Program-made: the position numbers and the translations under genes
The notes under the pieces: generated by a model
What the model saw: the letters and a program-made list of their open reading frames with translations, nothing else
Told to the model about the DNA's origin: nothing
Databases searched by the model: none
Part shown: positions 16,938 to 25,800 of the stretch, piece after piece
How positions within the stretch are numbered: the first letter of the stretch is position 1
How the letters are laid out: each line of letters starts with the position of its first letter
Assembly (NCBI GenBank): GCA_044355095.1
Contig: JBIKYT010000001.1
Location: forward strand, 1 to 64,000
Origin: Casp-actino8 sp044355095
Lineage (GTDB): Bacteria; Actinomycetota; Acidimicrobiia; Acidimicrobiales; Ilumatobacteraceae
Direction of reading: 5' to 3'
Length of the DNA: 64,000 nt

Positions 16938-17950
16938 CTATTCATCGCATTGATGTCCGTCTTCCTGGACGCGAATATCCCGTTCTCATTGGACATGGAG
17001 TTTCTCAACAGATCGGTCAATGGCTTCCAACAACTGCTCGTCGAGCGATCGTGGTGACGCAAAAAGAGATTCCTGTTTCTCTTGATCTTCCCATTGAGTC
17101 AAAAGTTGTCACGATCGCCCAAGGAGAAAATGCGAAGTCGCTGTCGACGATTGAGAGCCTGTGTCAAGAGTTTGCCGAAATGGGCCTCACCCGCAACGAT
17201 GTGATCATCGGTGTTGGTGGGGGAATGGTCACCGACATCGCTGGTTTCGCAGCCTCTACATGGCATCGTGGCACTCCAGTTGTGCATGTGGCCACGTCAC
17301 TACTTGCAATGGTCGACGCAGCAATTGGTGGAAAGACCGGAGTCAATCTTCCACAAGGGAAGAACCTTGTTGGCGCTTTTTGGCAACCGAGTGCAGTTAT
17401 CTGTGATCTTGATTTGCTTGACACTTTGCCAGCCCGTGAATTGCGGTGCGGTCTTGGCGAAGTTGCTAAGTACCACTTCTTAACTGGCGACGATTTGTTA
17501 TCCCTTGATTTAGTTGAACGGGTCGCCCGTTGCGTCGGAATCAAAGCGGCATTTGTTGAGCAGGATGAACGTGAGTCTGGAAAACGAGCCTTCCTCAATT
17601 ACGGGCATACTTTGGCTCACGCTTTGGAAACGGTGGGCAATCATCAGTTAGCCCACGGTGAAGCCGTGGCAATCGGACTGATATTCGCAGCCCGTTTGGC
17701 TCAAGCTCTTGGTCGAATTTCTCCAGACCGAGTGGACTACCACGAACTAGTCGTTGGCAAGACTTACTCTTTGCAGACGCGTATGCCAAAGGGCATTGAT
17801 ATTGACCAACTCATGGCAGCAATGGCACGCGACAAAAAGGCTCTACACGGATTGACGTTTATTTTGGATTCGCCACAAGGTCTTGAGGTCGTGGCTGATG
17901 TGCCCGCAGACATCGTCCGAGCAGAACTAGTTCGATTCAGCCAAGCGTAA
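16934..17950 (+). CDS. aroB: 3-dehydroquinate synthase
   Basis: NAD- and metal-dependent cyclisation of DAHP to 3-dehydroquinate. Motifs: VGGGMVTDIAGFAASTWHRG, TSLLAMVDAAIGGKTGVN, GEVAKYH and the metal His segment FLNYGHTLAHALE and HGEAVAIG. 338 aa fits the bacterial enzyme. Its ATG overlaps the end of aroK by four bases; aroQ follows after a short gap that holds its own possible promoter. Confidence 0.96.
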   Translation: MTIHRIDVRLPGREYPVLIGHGVSQQIGQWLPTTARRAIVVTQKEIPVSLDLPIESKVVTIAQGENAKSLSTIESLCQEFAEMGLTRNDVIIGVGGGMVTDIAGFAASTWHRGTPVVHVATSLLAMVDAAIGGKTGVNLPQGKNLVGAFWQPSAVICDLDLLDTLPARELRCGLGEVAKYHFLTGDDLLSLDLVERVARCVGIKAAFVEQDERESGKRAFLNYGHTLAHALETVGNHQLAHGEAVAIGLIFAARLAQALGRISPDRVDYHELVVGKTYSLQTRMPKGIDIDQLMAAMARDKKALHGLTFILDSPQGLEVVADVPADIVRAELVRFSQA

Positions 17951-17979
17951 AGTTGCTCGTCTCACTTGGTCACAGCAAG

Positions 17980-17985
17980 TAGCGT
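17980..17985 (+). promoter_or_regulatory. Putative leaderless -10 hexamer for aroQ
   Basis: TAGCGT seven bases before GTG 17993. This supports GTG 17993 over TTG 17966 as the aroQ start. Confidence 0.4.
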
Positions 17986-17992
17986 CAACGCT

Positions 17993-18427
17993 GTGGCAAT
18001 CATTCTTTTACTTCACGGTCCAAACCTCAACCTTCTTGGTCAGCGTGAGCCCGAAATCTACGGCACCGCAACTCTGGCTGATTATGTTGCGAGCACTACT
18101 CGTTGGGCGAGTGATGCCGGATTCTCCGTTGAAGATTTCCAGACCAATCACGAAGGCCAATTAGTTGACGCAGTACATGCCGCTCGTGGCAGGGTAGATG
18201 CGATCATCATCAATGCTGGGGCTTTCACCCATTACGCATGGAGCATTCATGATGCTCTAGCCACATTTGCCGGTCCGGTGATTGAGGTACATATCTCGAA
18301 CCCCAACGCCAGAGAGCCGTGGCGTCACACCAGCGTGATCGCTCCAGTCGCCAATGGAACAATTGCTGGTCTCGGAATTCTCGGTTATGAATTAGCCGTA
18401 TCGGCAGTTGCTCGTTTATTGAAGTGA
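17993..18427 (+). CDS. aroQ: Type II 3-dehydroquinate dehydratase
   Basis: Dodecameric type II enzyme converting 3-dehydroquinate to 3-dehydroshikimate. HGPNLNLLGQREPEIYG carries the catalytic Arg/Tyr loop, QTNHEGQLVDAVH follows, then INAGAFTHYAWSIHDAL and EVHISNPNAREPWRHTS with the catalytic His. From GTG 17993 the protein is 144 aa, the usual size, beginning directly at the first strand. TTG 17966 is the alternative. With aroE, aroC, aroK and aroB it covers DAHP cyclisation to chorismate except EPSP synthase. Confidence 0.95.
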   Translation: MAIILLLHGPNLNLLGQREPEIYGTATLADYVASTTRWASDAGFSVEDFQTNHEGQLVDAVHAARGRVDAIIINAGAFTHYAWSIHDALATFAGPVIEVHISNPNAREPWRHTSVIAPVANGTIAGLGILGYELAVSAVARLLK

Positions 18428-18434
18428 AGTAGAG

Positions 18435-19547
18435 ATGCCACCACAACGTTCGTTAATGCGAGCCGACAGATTGTTTGAGACGCTTGATCAAGGAGCATCC
18501 GGCTCATGTTTATTGACCGATCTGGCCGATATTCGCTGGCTCACTGGATTTTCGGGTTCGCATGCGTGGCTTGTTGTTCACAATCACACGATGCATCTGT
18601 TAACTGATGGTCGCTATATCGATCAAGCGCAAGCCGAAGTCCTTCAACATCAGGCCGAGGTCGAGATCGTTGAGTGTCGGACGCAATCGGCCATGCAGAC
18701 CGCGGTTGCATCCTTGACTTCAGGTGCATCGTTCGTTCAGTTTCAGGATGCTCAAGTTTCGTACCAACTCTTTCAGTCACTCAGTAACGAGATCAAGGCG
18801 ACATTGGTTCCCCTTCACGGTTCAATCAAATTTCTTCGACGGTTCAAAGATGAAACTGAAATTGAACTCATCGAGACCGCTTGTCGTATCGCTGATCAGG
18901 CCCTGCAAAAGTGTCGGCCACTTCTATCTGAGGGCCTGACCGAGTCTGACGTTCGAGATGAGCTTGACTACACAATGCGCAAACTTGGAGCCGACGGTCC
19001 GTCCTATGACACCATCGTCGCTACGGGACCGACAAACGCGGCTCGACCGCATCATCACCCCACCATGGCCAAAATAGAAAATGGTCATACCGTCATCATT
19101 GATGTCGGTGCACTGGTTGCCGGTTATCACTCTGATATGACGCGTTCATTCGTCGTCGGCCCTATGAACAGTGAGCAATCTCGTTACTACGAGGCGGTTC
19201 ACGAGGCTCAGCAGGCTGGAGTCGCTGCATGTCGACCAGGAGTTTTGGCCTCTGATATTGACTCCGCTTGCCGAAAAGTACTCGATAATGCCGGTCTCGC
19301 TCAGTACTTCACTCATGGCACCGGTCATGGAGTAGGCCTCGTTATCCATGAAGAACCGTTCATTAATTCCTCGTCAACGGCAATTCTTCAGCCTGGAGAT
19401 GTCGTGACTGTCGAACCTGGGCTCTATCGTGGGGGGTTCGGCGGTTTCCGTGTTGAGGACCTTGTGGTCATCACCGAACACGGTTGCCGAATTTTGAACT
19501 CATCTCCCAAGGATCCAACATGCCCGCCATTACAACTAACGATCTGA
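18435..19547 (+). CDS. pepQ: Xaa-Pro peptidase (M24 family)
   Basis: Cytoplasmic dinuclear-metal peptidase acting on Xaa-Pro peptides. An N-terminal creatinase-like domain (to about residue 125) precedes the pita-bread domain with metal ligands: IDVGALVAGYHSDMTRSF (two Asp), HGTGHGVGLVIHEEP (His), TVEPGLY and GGFRVEDLVVITE (two Glu). 370 aa is normal. ATG 18435 is used; ATG 18456 is possible. The efp start lies 28 bases inside its 3' end, the same order as in mycobacteria (pepQ-efp-nusB). Confidence 0.92.
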   Translation: MPPQRSLMRADRLFETLDQGASGSCLLTDLADIRWLTGFSGSHAWLVVHNHTMHLLTDGRYIDQAQAEVLQHQAEVEIVECRTQSAMQTAVASLTSGASFVQFQDAQVSYQLFQSLSNEIKATLVPLHGSIKFLRRFKDETEIELIETACRIADQALQKCRPLLSEGLTESDVRDELDYTMRKLGADGPSYDTIVATGPTNAARPHHHPTMAKIENGHTVIIDVGALVAGYHSDMTRSFVVGPMNSEQSRYYEAVHEAQQAGVAACRPGVLASDIDSACRKVLDNAGLAQYFTHGTGHGVGLVIHEEPFINSSSTAILQPGDVVTVEPGLYRGGFGGFRVEDLVVITEHGCRILNSSPKDPTCPPLQLTI

Positions 19548-20083
19548 AAAACGGCATCACGCTGCAACTGGATAACGGTCTTTTTACCGTCATCGAATTC
19601 CAGCACGTCAAGCCCGGCAAAGGTGGAGCATTCGTGCGCACCAAGTTGCGCAACCTCAAGACGGGCAACGTCTTGGAAAAGACCTTCAACGCAGGTATCC
19701 GCGTTGAGCAGGCCATGCTTGAAAAGAAGGATATGCAGTTCTTGTACCGCGATGGCGATGACTATGTTTTCATGGACACCGAGTCCTACGACCAGATCAA
19801 TGTTGCACCAGTCGCCCTCGGAGATGCTGCTGACTACATCATCGAATCAATGATCGCGATTATCGCAACACATAATGCCGAAATCGTGTCTGTTGAAATT
19901 CCGGCTTCTGTCGAATTGCTAATCGCTAATACCGAACCCGGCATTCAGGGTGACCGAGTTTCAGGTGCACGCAAGCCCGCTGAGTTGCAGACAGGTAAGA
20001 CCATTCAGGTTCCGTTGTTCGTAAACATCGGCGACAAAGTTAAGGTCGATACTCGTTCAGGCGAATACTTGACGCGAGTCTGA
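19520..20083 (+). CDS. efp: Elongation factor P
   Basis: Relieves ribosome stalling at consecutive prolines. From ATG 19520 the product is 187 aa with the KOW-like domain I loop KPGKGGAFVRTKLRN; the loop Lys is residue 34, the position modified in other bacteria. EF-P signature EIPASVELLIANTEPGIQGD is near residue 130. The open frame begins further upstream inside pepQ, but 19520 gives the canonical MPAITTNDLKNG start. No modification enzyme (EpmA/YmfI/EarP) is seen in the window. Confidence 0.96.
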   Translation: MPAITTNDLKNGITLQLDNGLFTVIEFQHVKPGKGGAFVRTKLRNLKTGNVLEKTFNAGIRVEQAMLEKKDMQFLYRDGDDYVFMDTESYDQINVAPVALGDAADYIIESMIAIIATHNAEIVSVEIPASVELLIANTEPGIQGDRVSGARKPAELQTGKTIQVPLFVNIGDKVKVDTRSGEYLTRV

Positions 20084-20085
20084 TT

Positions 20086-20508
20086 GTGGCAGCTCGCCGG
20101 TCGCGTTCATCGCATGTTGATCCTCGTTCGCAATCGCGTGAGCGTGCGTTGACTCTTCTGTACGAAGCGGATACCAAAAACCTTGACGGTCACGCGGTTC
20201 TCGCTGGGTTAGTTGACAATCCTGATCACGTCACAGCATTGATTGTTCGTGGTGTTTCAGACATGGCCGCCGATATTGATCAACTCATCATCAAACACGC
20301 CGATGGCTGGACAATTGAGCGCATGCCGTGCCTTGACCGCAACATTTTGCGTATGGCGACGTTTGAACTATTGAAACGCTCGGACATTCCCAAAGCCGTC
20401 ATCATGGACGAAGCGGTTGAACTTGCCAAGACTTTCAGCACTGATGATTCTGGTCGCTATGTCAACGGTGTGCTGTCTGCAATAGCTAAAGAAGTTCGCG
20501 CCAGCTGA
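20086..20508 (+). CDS. nusB: Transcription antitermination protein NusB
   Basis: RNA-binding factor that forms the boxA complex with S10/NusE. The all-helical NusB fold shows SRERALTLLYEAD at the start, NILRMATFELLKRSDIPKAVIMDEAVELAKTFS and GRYVNGVLSAIAKE at the end. 140 aa is standard. GTG start two bases after the efp stop. Convergent with the Rrf2 gene ten bases on. Confidence 0.95.
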   Translation: MAARRSRSSHVDPRSQSRERALTLLYEADTKNLDGHAVLAGLVDNPDHVTALIVRGVSDMAADIDQLIIKHADGWTIERMPCLDRNILRMATFELLKRSDIPKAVIMDEAVELAKTFSTDDSGRYVNGVLSAIAKEVRAS

Positions 20509-20518
20509 TATTTAGAAA

Positions 20519-20971
20519 CTAGGCGTGATGATTGGTTTCGGGCCACGGGCTTTTGCCGTTAGCCGCATCAGCCACATTGGCCAAGGTGAAACCCGCGAGA
20601 TGTTCACGCATGTGGTCGCCAGTTTGCTTCCAAATGGCTAGTAAGACGCATTGACCTTCATGATCGCATGAACCGTCTTGATGGGGTTCACCAAAGTCAC
20701 CCAAGGTAATCGGACCGTCAACTGCGGAAATAATGTCGTTGAGTCGAATTTCTTCTGGAGTACGAGCCAAGGTGTACCCACCGCCAACTCCACGCTTCGA
20801 CTTCACCAATCCCGCACCCTTTAAAGCCAACAGAATTTGCTCAAGATATGGCTGGGGAAGACCCGTACGATCTGCGATGTCCCGAACCGATGTTGGTCCC
20901 GGTTCTCCAGCGTGCAAGGTAAGGGACAGTAAAGCCCGGCAGGCATAGTCACCTCTCGTTGAAACACGCAC
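20519..20971 (-). CDS. Rrf2 family transcriptional regulator
   Basis: Winged-helix regulator, 150 aa. The N-terminus MRVSTRGDYACRALLSLTLH and helix-turn-helix RTGLPQPYLEQILLALKGAGLVKSKRGVGGGYTLAR are typical. The cluster loop reads CDHEGQCVLLAIW: two Cys spaced C-x5-C, with Trp where IscR/NsrR carry their third Cys, so the sensor type is uncertain. Targets are unknown; the divergent neighbour at 21097 is a candidate along with its own promoter. Confidence 0.9.
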   Translation of the reverse strand: MRVSTRGDYACRALLSLTLHAGEPGPTSVRDIADRTGLPQPYLEQILLALKGAGLVKSKRGVGGGYTLARTPEEIRLNDIISAVDGPITLGDFGEPHQDGSCDHEGQCVLLAIWKQTGDHMREHLAGFTLANVADAANGKSPWPETNHHA

Positions 20972-20999
20972 GCTCTCATCGTAGGAGGTTGACGCCCCG

Positions 21000-21029
21000 A
21001 TAATACGAATCTTCAGCGCATGGGTTCAA
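21000..21029 (-). promoter_or_regulatory. Putative promoter of the Rrf2 gene
   Basis: On the minus strand TTGAAC (21024-21029) and TATTAT (21000-21005) are separated by 18 bases, a reasonable housekeeping promoter. It leaves a leader of roughly 20-25 bases before GTG 20971. This is the best -35/-10 pair I found in the window. Confidence 0.45.
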
Positions 21030-21096
21030 TTCACCAAGTTTGAATAGAGACTTTTCGTCCGATTTAGTGAAAGATAGAGATGTGATTGTTTCGGCT

Positions 21097-22212
21097 ATGA
21101 CTCCTGCGCCAGTGATTCCAAACTACGCAGCCGACAATCTGACCGGAATCATTCCGGGATGTCTTTTGGGAAGGCCGTCTCAGCGCCCTCAATGGTTTCC
21201 CCAACCTCTACAAGACGCCGAACGTATTGTTTTATTGGTCATCGATGGTCTTGGCTACGAGCAGTTACAAAGCCATGCCCATCTGGCACCCCACCTCATG
21301 TCCCTCGAAGGTCGTTCGATAACGACGATCGCTCCCAGCACGACCGCTAGTGCGTTGACCAGTTTGGTCACGGGAGCCTCTCCAGCCGAACACGGCATCG
21401 TCGGCTACCGCATGGACATGGGTGACTCAGTCATGAATTCTTTGCGCTGGTGGTCAGATACTCGAGACCTGCGTAAGGTTCATCCTCCCGCAACGGTGCA
21501 ACCCATTCCACCGTTTGTCGGGATGTCGATTCCGGTGGTCAGTCGCACCGAACTTGAAGGGTCAGCATTCACCGAGGCTCACTTACGGGGGAGCCGTCCA
21601 TGCGGATGGCGAGCCGCAAGTTCGATCGTCGCGCAGTGCACACAACTCATCGCGGCTGGTGACAAGTTTGTCTATGCGTACTACGACGGCGTTGACAAAA
21701 TAGCCCATGAGCGCGGCTTTGGTGCGTACTACGACGCCGAGATCGCGGCCACCGATTGGTTAGTCGGAACGTTGCTGAATGCGTTGCCTAGCGGCACAAC
21801 ACTGGCAGTGACTGCTGATCATGGCCAGGTGCAAGTTGACGACAACGTGGTTCATCTGTCAGAAGACATCAAGGCGTTAGTGCATCATCAGTCCGGCGAA
21901 GGACGTTTTCGTTGGCTTCATGCCAAGCGCGGTCAAGAAGCAGAACTTTTGCAAGCGACGTCTGAAGCGTACAGCAATATCGCGTGGGTGGCTTCACGAG
22001 ATCAAGTGGTGGATGATGCGTGGCTTGGACCGGCCCGAGGGGGACGAATGGCTGATCAAATCAAACGTCGCTTGGGTGATGTCGCATTGGTCCCTTTTAC
22101 AGCGACAACCTTTGATGATCCCTTAGATTCGGGACCTTTCAGCTTGATATGTCGACACGGTTCCCTGACCGCCGCTGAAATGTTTGTTCCATTTCTCGCT
22201 CGGACAACCTGA
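21097..22212 (+). CDS. Alkaline phosphatase superfamily / nucleotide pyrophosphatase-like protein
   Basis: Predicted phosphodiesterase or phosphatase of the alkaline phosphatase superfamily; substrate unknown. Metal-site signatures: VLLVIDGLGYEQL, APSTTASALTSLVTGASPAEHGIVGYR (with the nucleophile Thr/Ser), YYDGVDKIAHERG and TADHGQVQVDD. No signal peptide is evident, so it is probably cytoplasmic. Start choice is uncertain: ATG 21097 has GATTGT seven bases upstream; GTG 21082 and TTG 21040 are in frame. It faces away from the Rrf2 gene. Confidence 0.85.
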   Translation: MTPAPVIPNYAADNLTGIIPGCLLGRPSQRPQWFPQPLQDAERIVLLVIDGLGYEQLQSHAHLAPHLMSLEGRSITTIAPSTTASALTSLVTGASPAEHGIVGYRMDMGDSVMNSLRWWSDTRDLRKVHPPATVQPIPPFVGMSIPVVSRTELEGSAFTEAHLRGSRPCGWRAASSIVAQCTQLIAAGDKFVYAYYDGVDKIAHERGFGAYYDAEIAATDWLVGTLLNALPSGTTLAVTADHGQVQVDDNVVHLSEDIKALVHHQSGEGRFRWLHAKRGQEAELLQATSEAYSNIAWVASRDQVVDDAWLGPARGGRMADQIKRRLGDVALVPFTATTFDDPLDSGPFSLICRHGSLTAAEMFVPFLARTT

Positions 22213-22266
22213 AGTCGGCGTGAACTTGTGCGAAGGTAGAATCTGACACTTGCGTAAGGAAAAACC

Positions 22267-22788
22267 ATGAGTATCTCTGATTCAAATAGCCACACCCCCA
22301 AAGCCAATGCCACCGAAGTGCTCGCCCAGGGCATTCCTTCTTCTCTACCCGAATCAGCAACACCAGTCACCGAATCGGTGACTGAACCAGCCAAAGTCAT
22401 GCGTATCGGTTCGATGGTGAAGCAATTACTTGAAGAAGTAAGGACTTCACAATTAGATGCAAGTAGTCGTGAACGTCTCGCCGAAATTTATGAACGCTCG
22501 GTCGTCGAACTCGCCGATGCCTTGTCACCAGACCTCCAACAAGAACTTCGGATGTTGGCACTTCCTTTTTCCGATGGCATTCCCAGCGATGGCGAACTGC
22601 GCATTGCCCAAGCTCAATTGGTGGGCTGGCTCGAAGGTCTTTTCCATGGCATCCAGGCGACACTATTCGCCCAACAAATGGCAGCCCGCCAACAATTTGA
22701 ACAATTACGTCAAATCAATCCCGGAGGGCCGAACCAACAACCAGGAAGTGACTCAAACTCTGGCGGACTCCCAGGAACTTACCTCTAG
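22267..22788 (+). CDS. bpa: Bacterial proteasome activator Bpa/PafE (DUF2587)
   Basis: ATP-independent ring-forming activator that docks on the 20S proteasome and feeds unfolded proteins to it, known in actinobacteria. The 173 aa product has a disordered N-terminus, a helical core (RIGSMVKQLLEEVRT through LVGWLEGLFHGIQATLFAQQMAARQQFEQLR) and the proteasome-docking C-terminus GTYL, matching the family's GQYL-type tail with Thr for Gln. AAGGA lies six bases before ATG 22267. No proteasome subunits or Pup genes are in the window, so it stands apart from its partners. Confidence 0.88.
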   Translation: MSISDSNSHTPKANATEVLAQGIPSSLPESATPVTESVTEPAKVMRIGSMVKQLLEEVRTSQLDASSRERLAEIYERSVVELADALSPDLQQELRMLALPFSDGIPSDGELRIAQAQLVGWLEGLFHGIQATLFAQQMAARQQFEQLRQINPGGPNQQPGSDSNSGGLPGTYL

Positions 22789-22874
22789 GGCACTGCTACT
22801 GTTCCTAGACCAAATCGATCAGATTTGGATTGACGAGATTTGGAATCCGAAGAATTCGGGTTCCACCGAGATGT

Positions 22875-22881
22875 AAGGAGG
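22875..22881 (+). promoter_or_regulatory. Strong Shine-Dalgarno deciding the dnaE start
   Basis: AAGGAGG, the best ribosome-binding site in the window. It is followed by the tandem candidates TTG 22882, GTG 22885 and TTG 22888, all in the dnaE frame; the last two have workable spacing (3 and 6 bases). It excludes the longer frame from TTG 22840. Confidence 0.75.
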
Positions 22882-22884
22882 TTG

Positions 22885-25800
22885 GTGTTGGGCGACTCTT
22901 TCACCCATCTCCATGTTCATACCGAGTTTTCCATGCTCGATGGAGCCGCCAAGCTTGACGAACTCGTCGCCAAAGCAGTCGCCGATGGTCAACCAGCACT
23001 CGGAATGACCGACCACGGCAACATGTACGGAGTTCTCGACTTCTATAAGGAGTGTCGAGCCCAGGGCGTGAAGCCCATTATCGGCACCGAGGCTTACATG
23101 GCCTACGAAACCCGTTTTGAACGTCCCAGTCGACGAGGCCAAGTTGATGATTCCGGCGGTGACACCGAAGGTGGCCGCAAGTTGTACTACCACCTCACCT
23201 TGCTCGCCGAGAACAATGTGGGTTACAAGAACCTCATTCAGTTATCAAGTTTGGCTTTCCTTGAGGGTTACTACTACCAGCCGCGAATGGACTGGGAGTT
23301 GCTTGAGAAGTACCACGAAGGTCTCATAGCGACGACCGGATGTTTGGGTGGGCATGTCTTGCAATCGCTCCTGAAGGACGATTACAAAGACGCCAAAATC
23401 AAGGCGGCTCGTCTTCAAGAAATTTTCGGCAAAGACAATCTGTTCGTTGAGATCCAAGACCACGGATTAGCCGCGCAAACAAAGACAAATCCGCAGTTGC
23501 TGCAAATCGCCCAAGAAATTGGTGCGCCGGTCATTGCCACCAACGACTCGCATTATGTGCATCGTCACGACAGCGACGCTCATGACGCACTGTTATGTGT
23601 TCAGACCAACTCAATGATCAACGATCCAAAGCGTTTTCGCTTTGAAGGTACCGAGCACTACCTCAAGACATCAAATGAAATGCGTTATGTGTTTCGTGAA
23701 GTTCCAGAAGCCTGTGACAACACTCTGTGGATTGCCGAACGTGCTGACGTCACGATCGAATTTGGCAAACCGCAATTGCCGAACTTCAAAATTCCTCCGG
23801 GTTTTTCCGATGACGCGGCCTACCTTGATCACCTCACACGCGAAGGTGCCAAACGCCGTTGGGGCGACAAACTTGCACCGTCAATCATTGAGCGATTGGC
23901 CTATGAAACTAAGGTCATTTGCGATATGGGGTTCGCCTCGTATTTCTTGATCGTTTGGGACCTCATTCGTTACGCCAAGGACCAAGGCATTCGAGTCGGA
24001 CCCGGCCGAGGTTCGGCCGCTGGATGCGCCGTTGCCTATTGCTTAGGCATTACCGAAATTGACCCGATTCGTTACGACTTACTCTTTGAACGATTCTTGA
24101 ATCCGAGTCGAATTTCAATGCCCGATATTGACATGGACTTTGACTCCAGGTATCGAGAGCAAATGATTCACTACGCGACTGACACTTATGGCCGCGAACA
24201 CGTCGCCCAAATCATTACGTTCGGCACGATCAAAGCACGAAACGCTGTTCGCGACGCAGCACGAGTGCTTGGTCATCCATACGCAGTGGGCGACAAATTG
24301 GCCAAAGCCATGCCACCGCTTGTCATGGGTCGCGATACACCACTCAAATATTGTCTCGAGCTTGATCCAAAATACAAAGATGGGTATCAGGCCGCTCAAG
24401 AACTGCGCGATATCTATGAGTCCGAAGAAGATATGCGCCAGGTCATCGATGTCGCAAAAGGACTCGAAGGCCTCAAGCGCTCAACTGGTATTCACGCCGC
24501 CGCCGTCGTTATTTCTAAGGAACCTCTTACTTCGTACTTGCCGTTGCAACGTAAGCCTGAAGCCGGCAAGCCCATTGAAGAGTCACAAGTAACGACCCAG
24601 TTCGAAATGCATGGCGTCGAATCACTCGGCCTACTGAAGATGGACTTCCTTGGTCTACGTAACTTGGACGTCATTTCCGATGCGATGGCGCTCATCCGTT
24701 TGTCAGAACCAGATTTTGATATTGATGCCATTCCGATCGATAACAAGAAAACTTTTGAATTGTTGTCTCGAGGAGACACCATCGGTGTCTTCCAACTCGA
24801 ATCTCCACCGATGCAGCAGTTGCTGCGTGCTATGGCGCCGACAAGTTTTGAAGATGTATCGGCTGTGATTGCTTTGTATCGCCCGGGTCCAATGGGCGTC
24901 AATATGCACTACGACTTTGCTGATCGCAAAAATGGTCGCAAGAAGGTTGAGTATTTCCATCCCGACGCCGAAGAAGTTCTCGGCGACACCTACGGACTCA
25001 TGATTTACCAAGAAAGCGTGATGCGCGTTGCACAACGTTTTGCTGGTTACTCGTTGGCTGAAGCCGACAACTTACGCAAAGCGTGCGGCAAGAAGGAACG
25101 CGCGCTCATGGAGAAAGAACGTTCGAAGTTCGAAGAGGGCTGTGCAACTTCGGGTTACGGCGACATTCTCGGCAAGCAGCTCTTCGACATCATTGAGAAC
25201 TTTGCCGACTACGCGTTCAACAAGAGTCACTCATTTGGCTACGGCTATATCTGTTACCAAACAGCGTTCCTCAAAGCGAATTATCCGGTCCAATACTTCG
25301 CAGCAATGCTCACAAGCGTTAAAGACAATCTTGATAAAGCAGCTGGATATCTCGTTGACGCCCGAACTGGCGGAATCACCGTTGGACCGCCAAACATCAA
25401 TGTTTCCGATGTTGATTTCACACCCCAGGTTGAAGAACGAGTTATTCACTTTGGCTTGTCAGCAATCAAAGGCGTCGGTCAAGCCATTTGTGAACGCATC
25501 GTTGCCGAGCGTCAAGCAAACGGACCTTTCGAAACTTTCCATGATTTCGCAATGCGCGTGCCGACTGATTGTCTCAACAAGAAGGCAGTGGAATCGTTTA
25601 TCAAAGCTGGTGCTTTCGACAGTTTGGGACATCCTCGTCAAGGACTGATGGCCGTGTTTGAAGACATTGTTGACGACACCGTTTCTCGTCGTGCCGAAGC
25701 CGATCAGGGTGTGATGAGTCTGTTTGATGCCATTGATACTGATTCCGATCCTTCTTTCGATCTTGATATTCCCATTCCTGACAACGAATACGACAAATCA

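Noticed and set aside
22840..22884. Longer dnaE N-terminus from TTG 22840
   Set aside because: The AAGGAGG site lies within it and precedes better starts; the PHP domain normally begins near the N-terminus.
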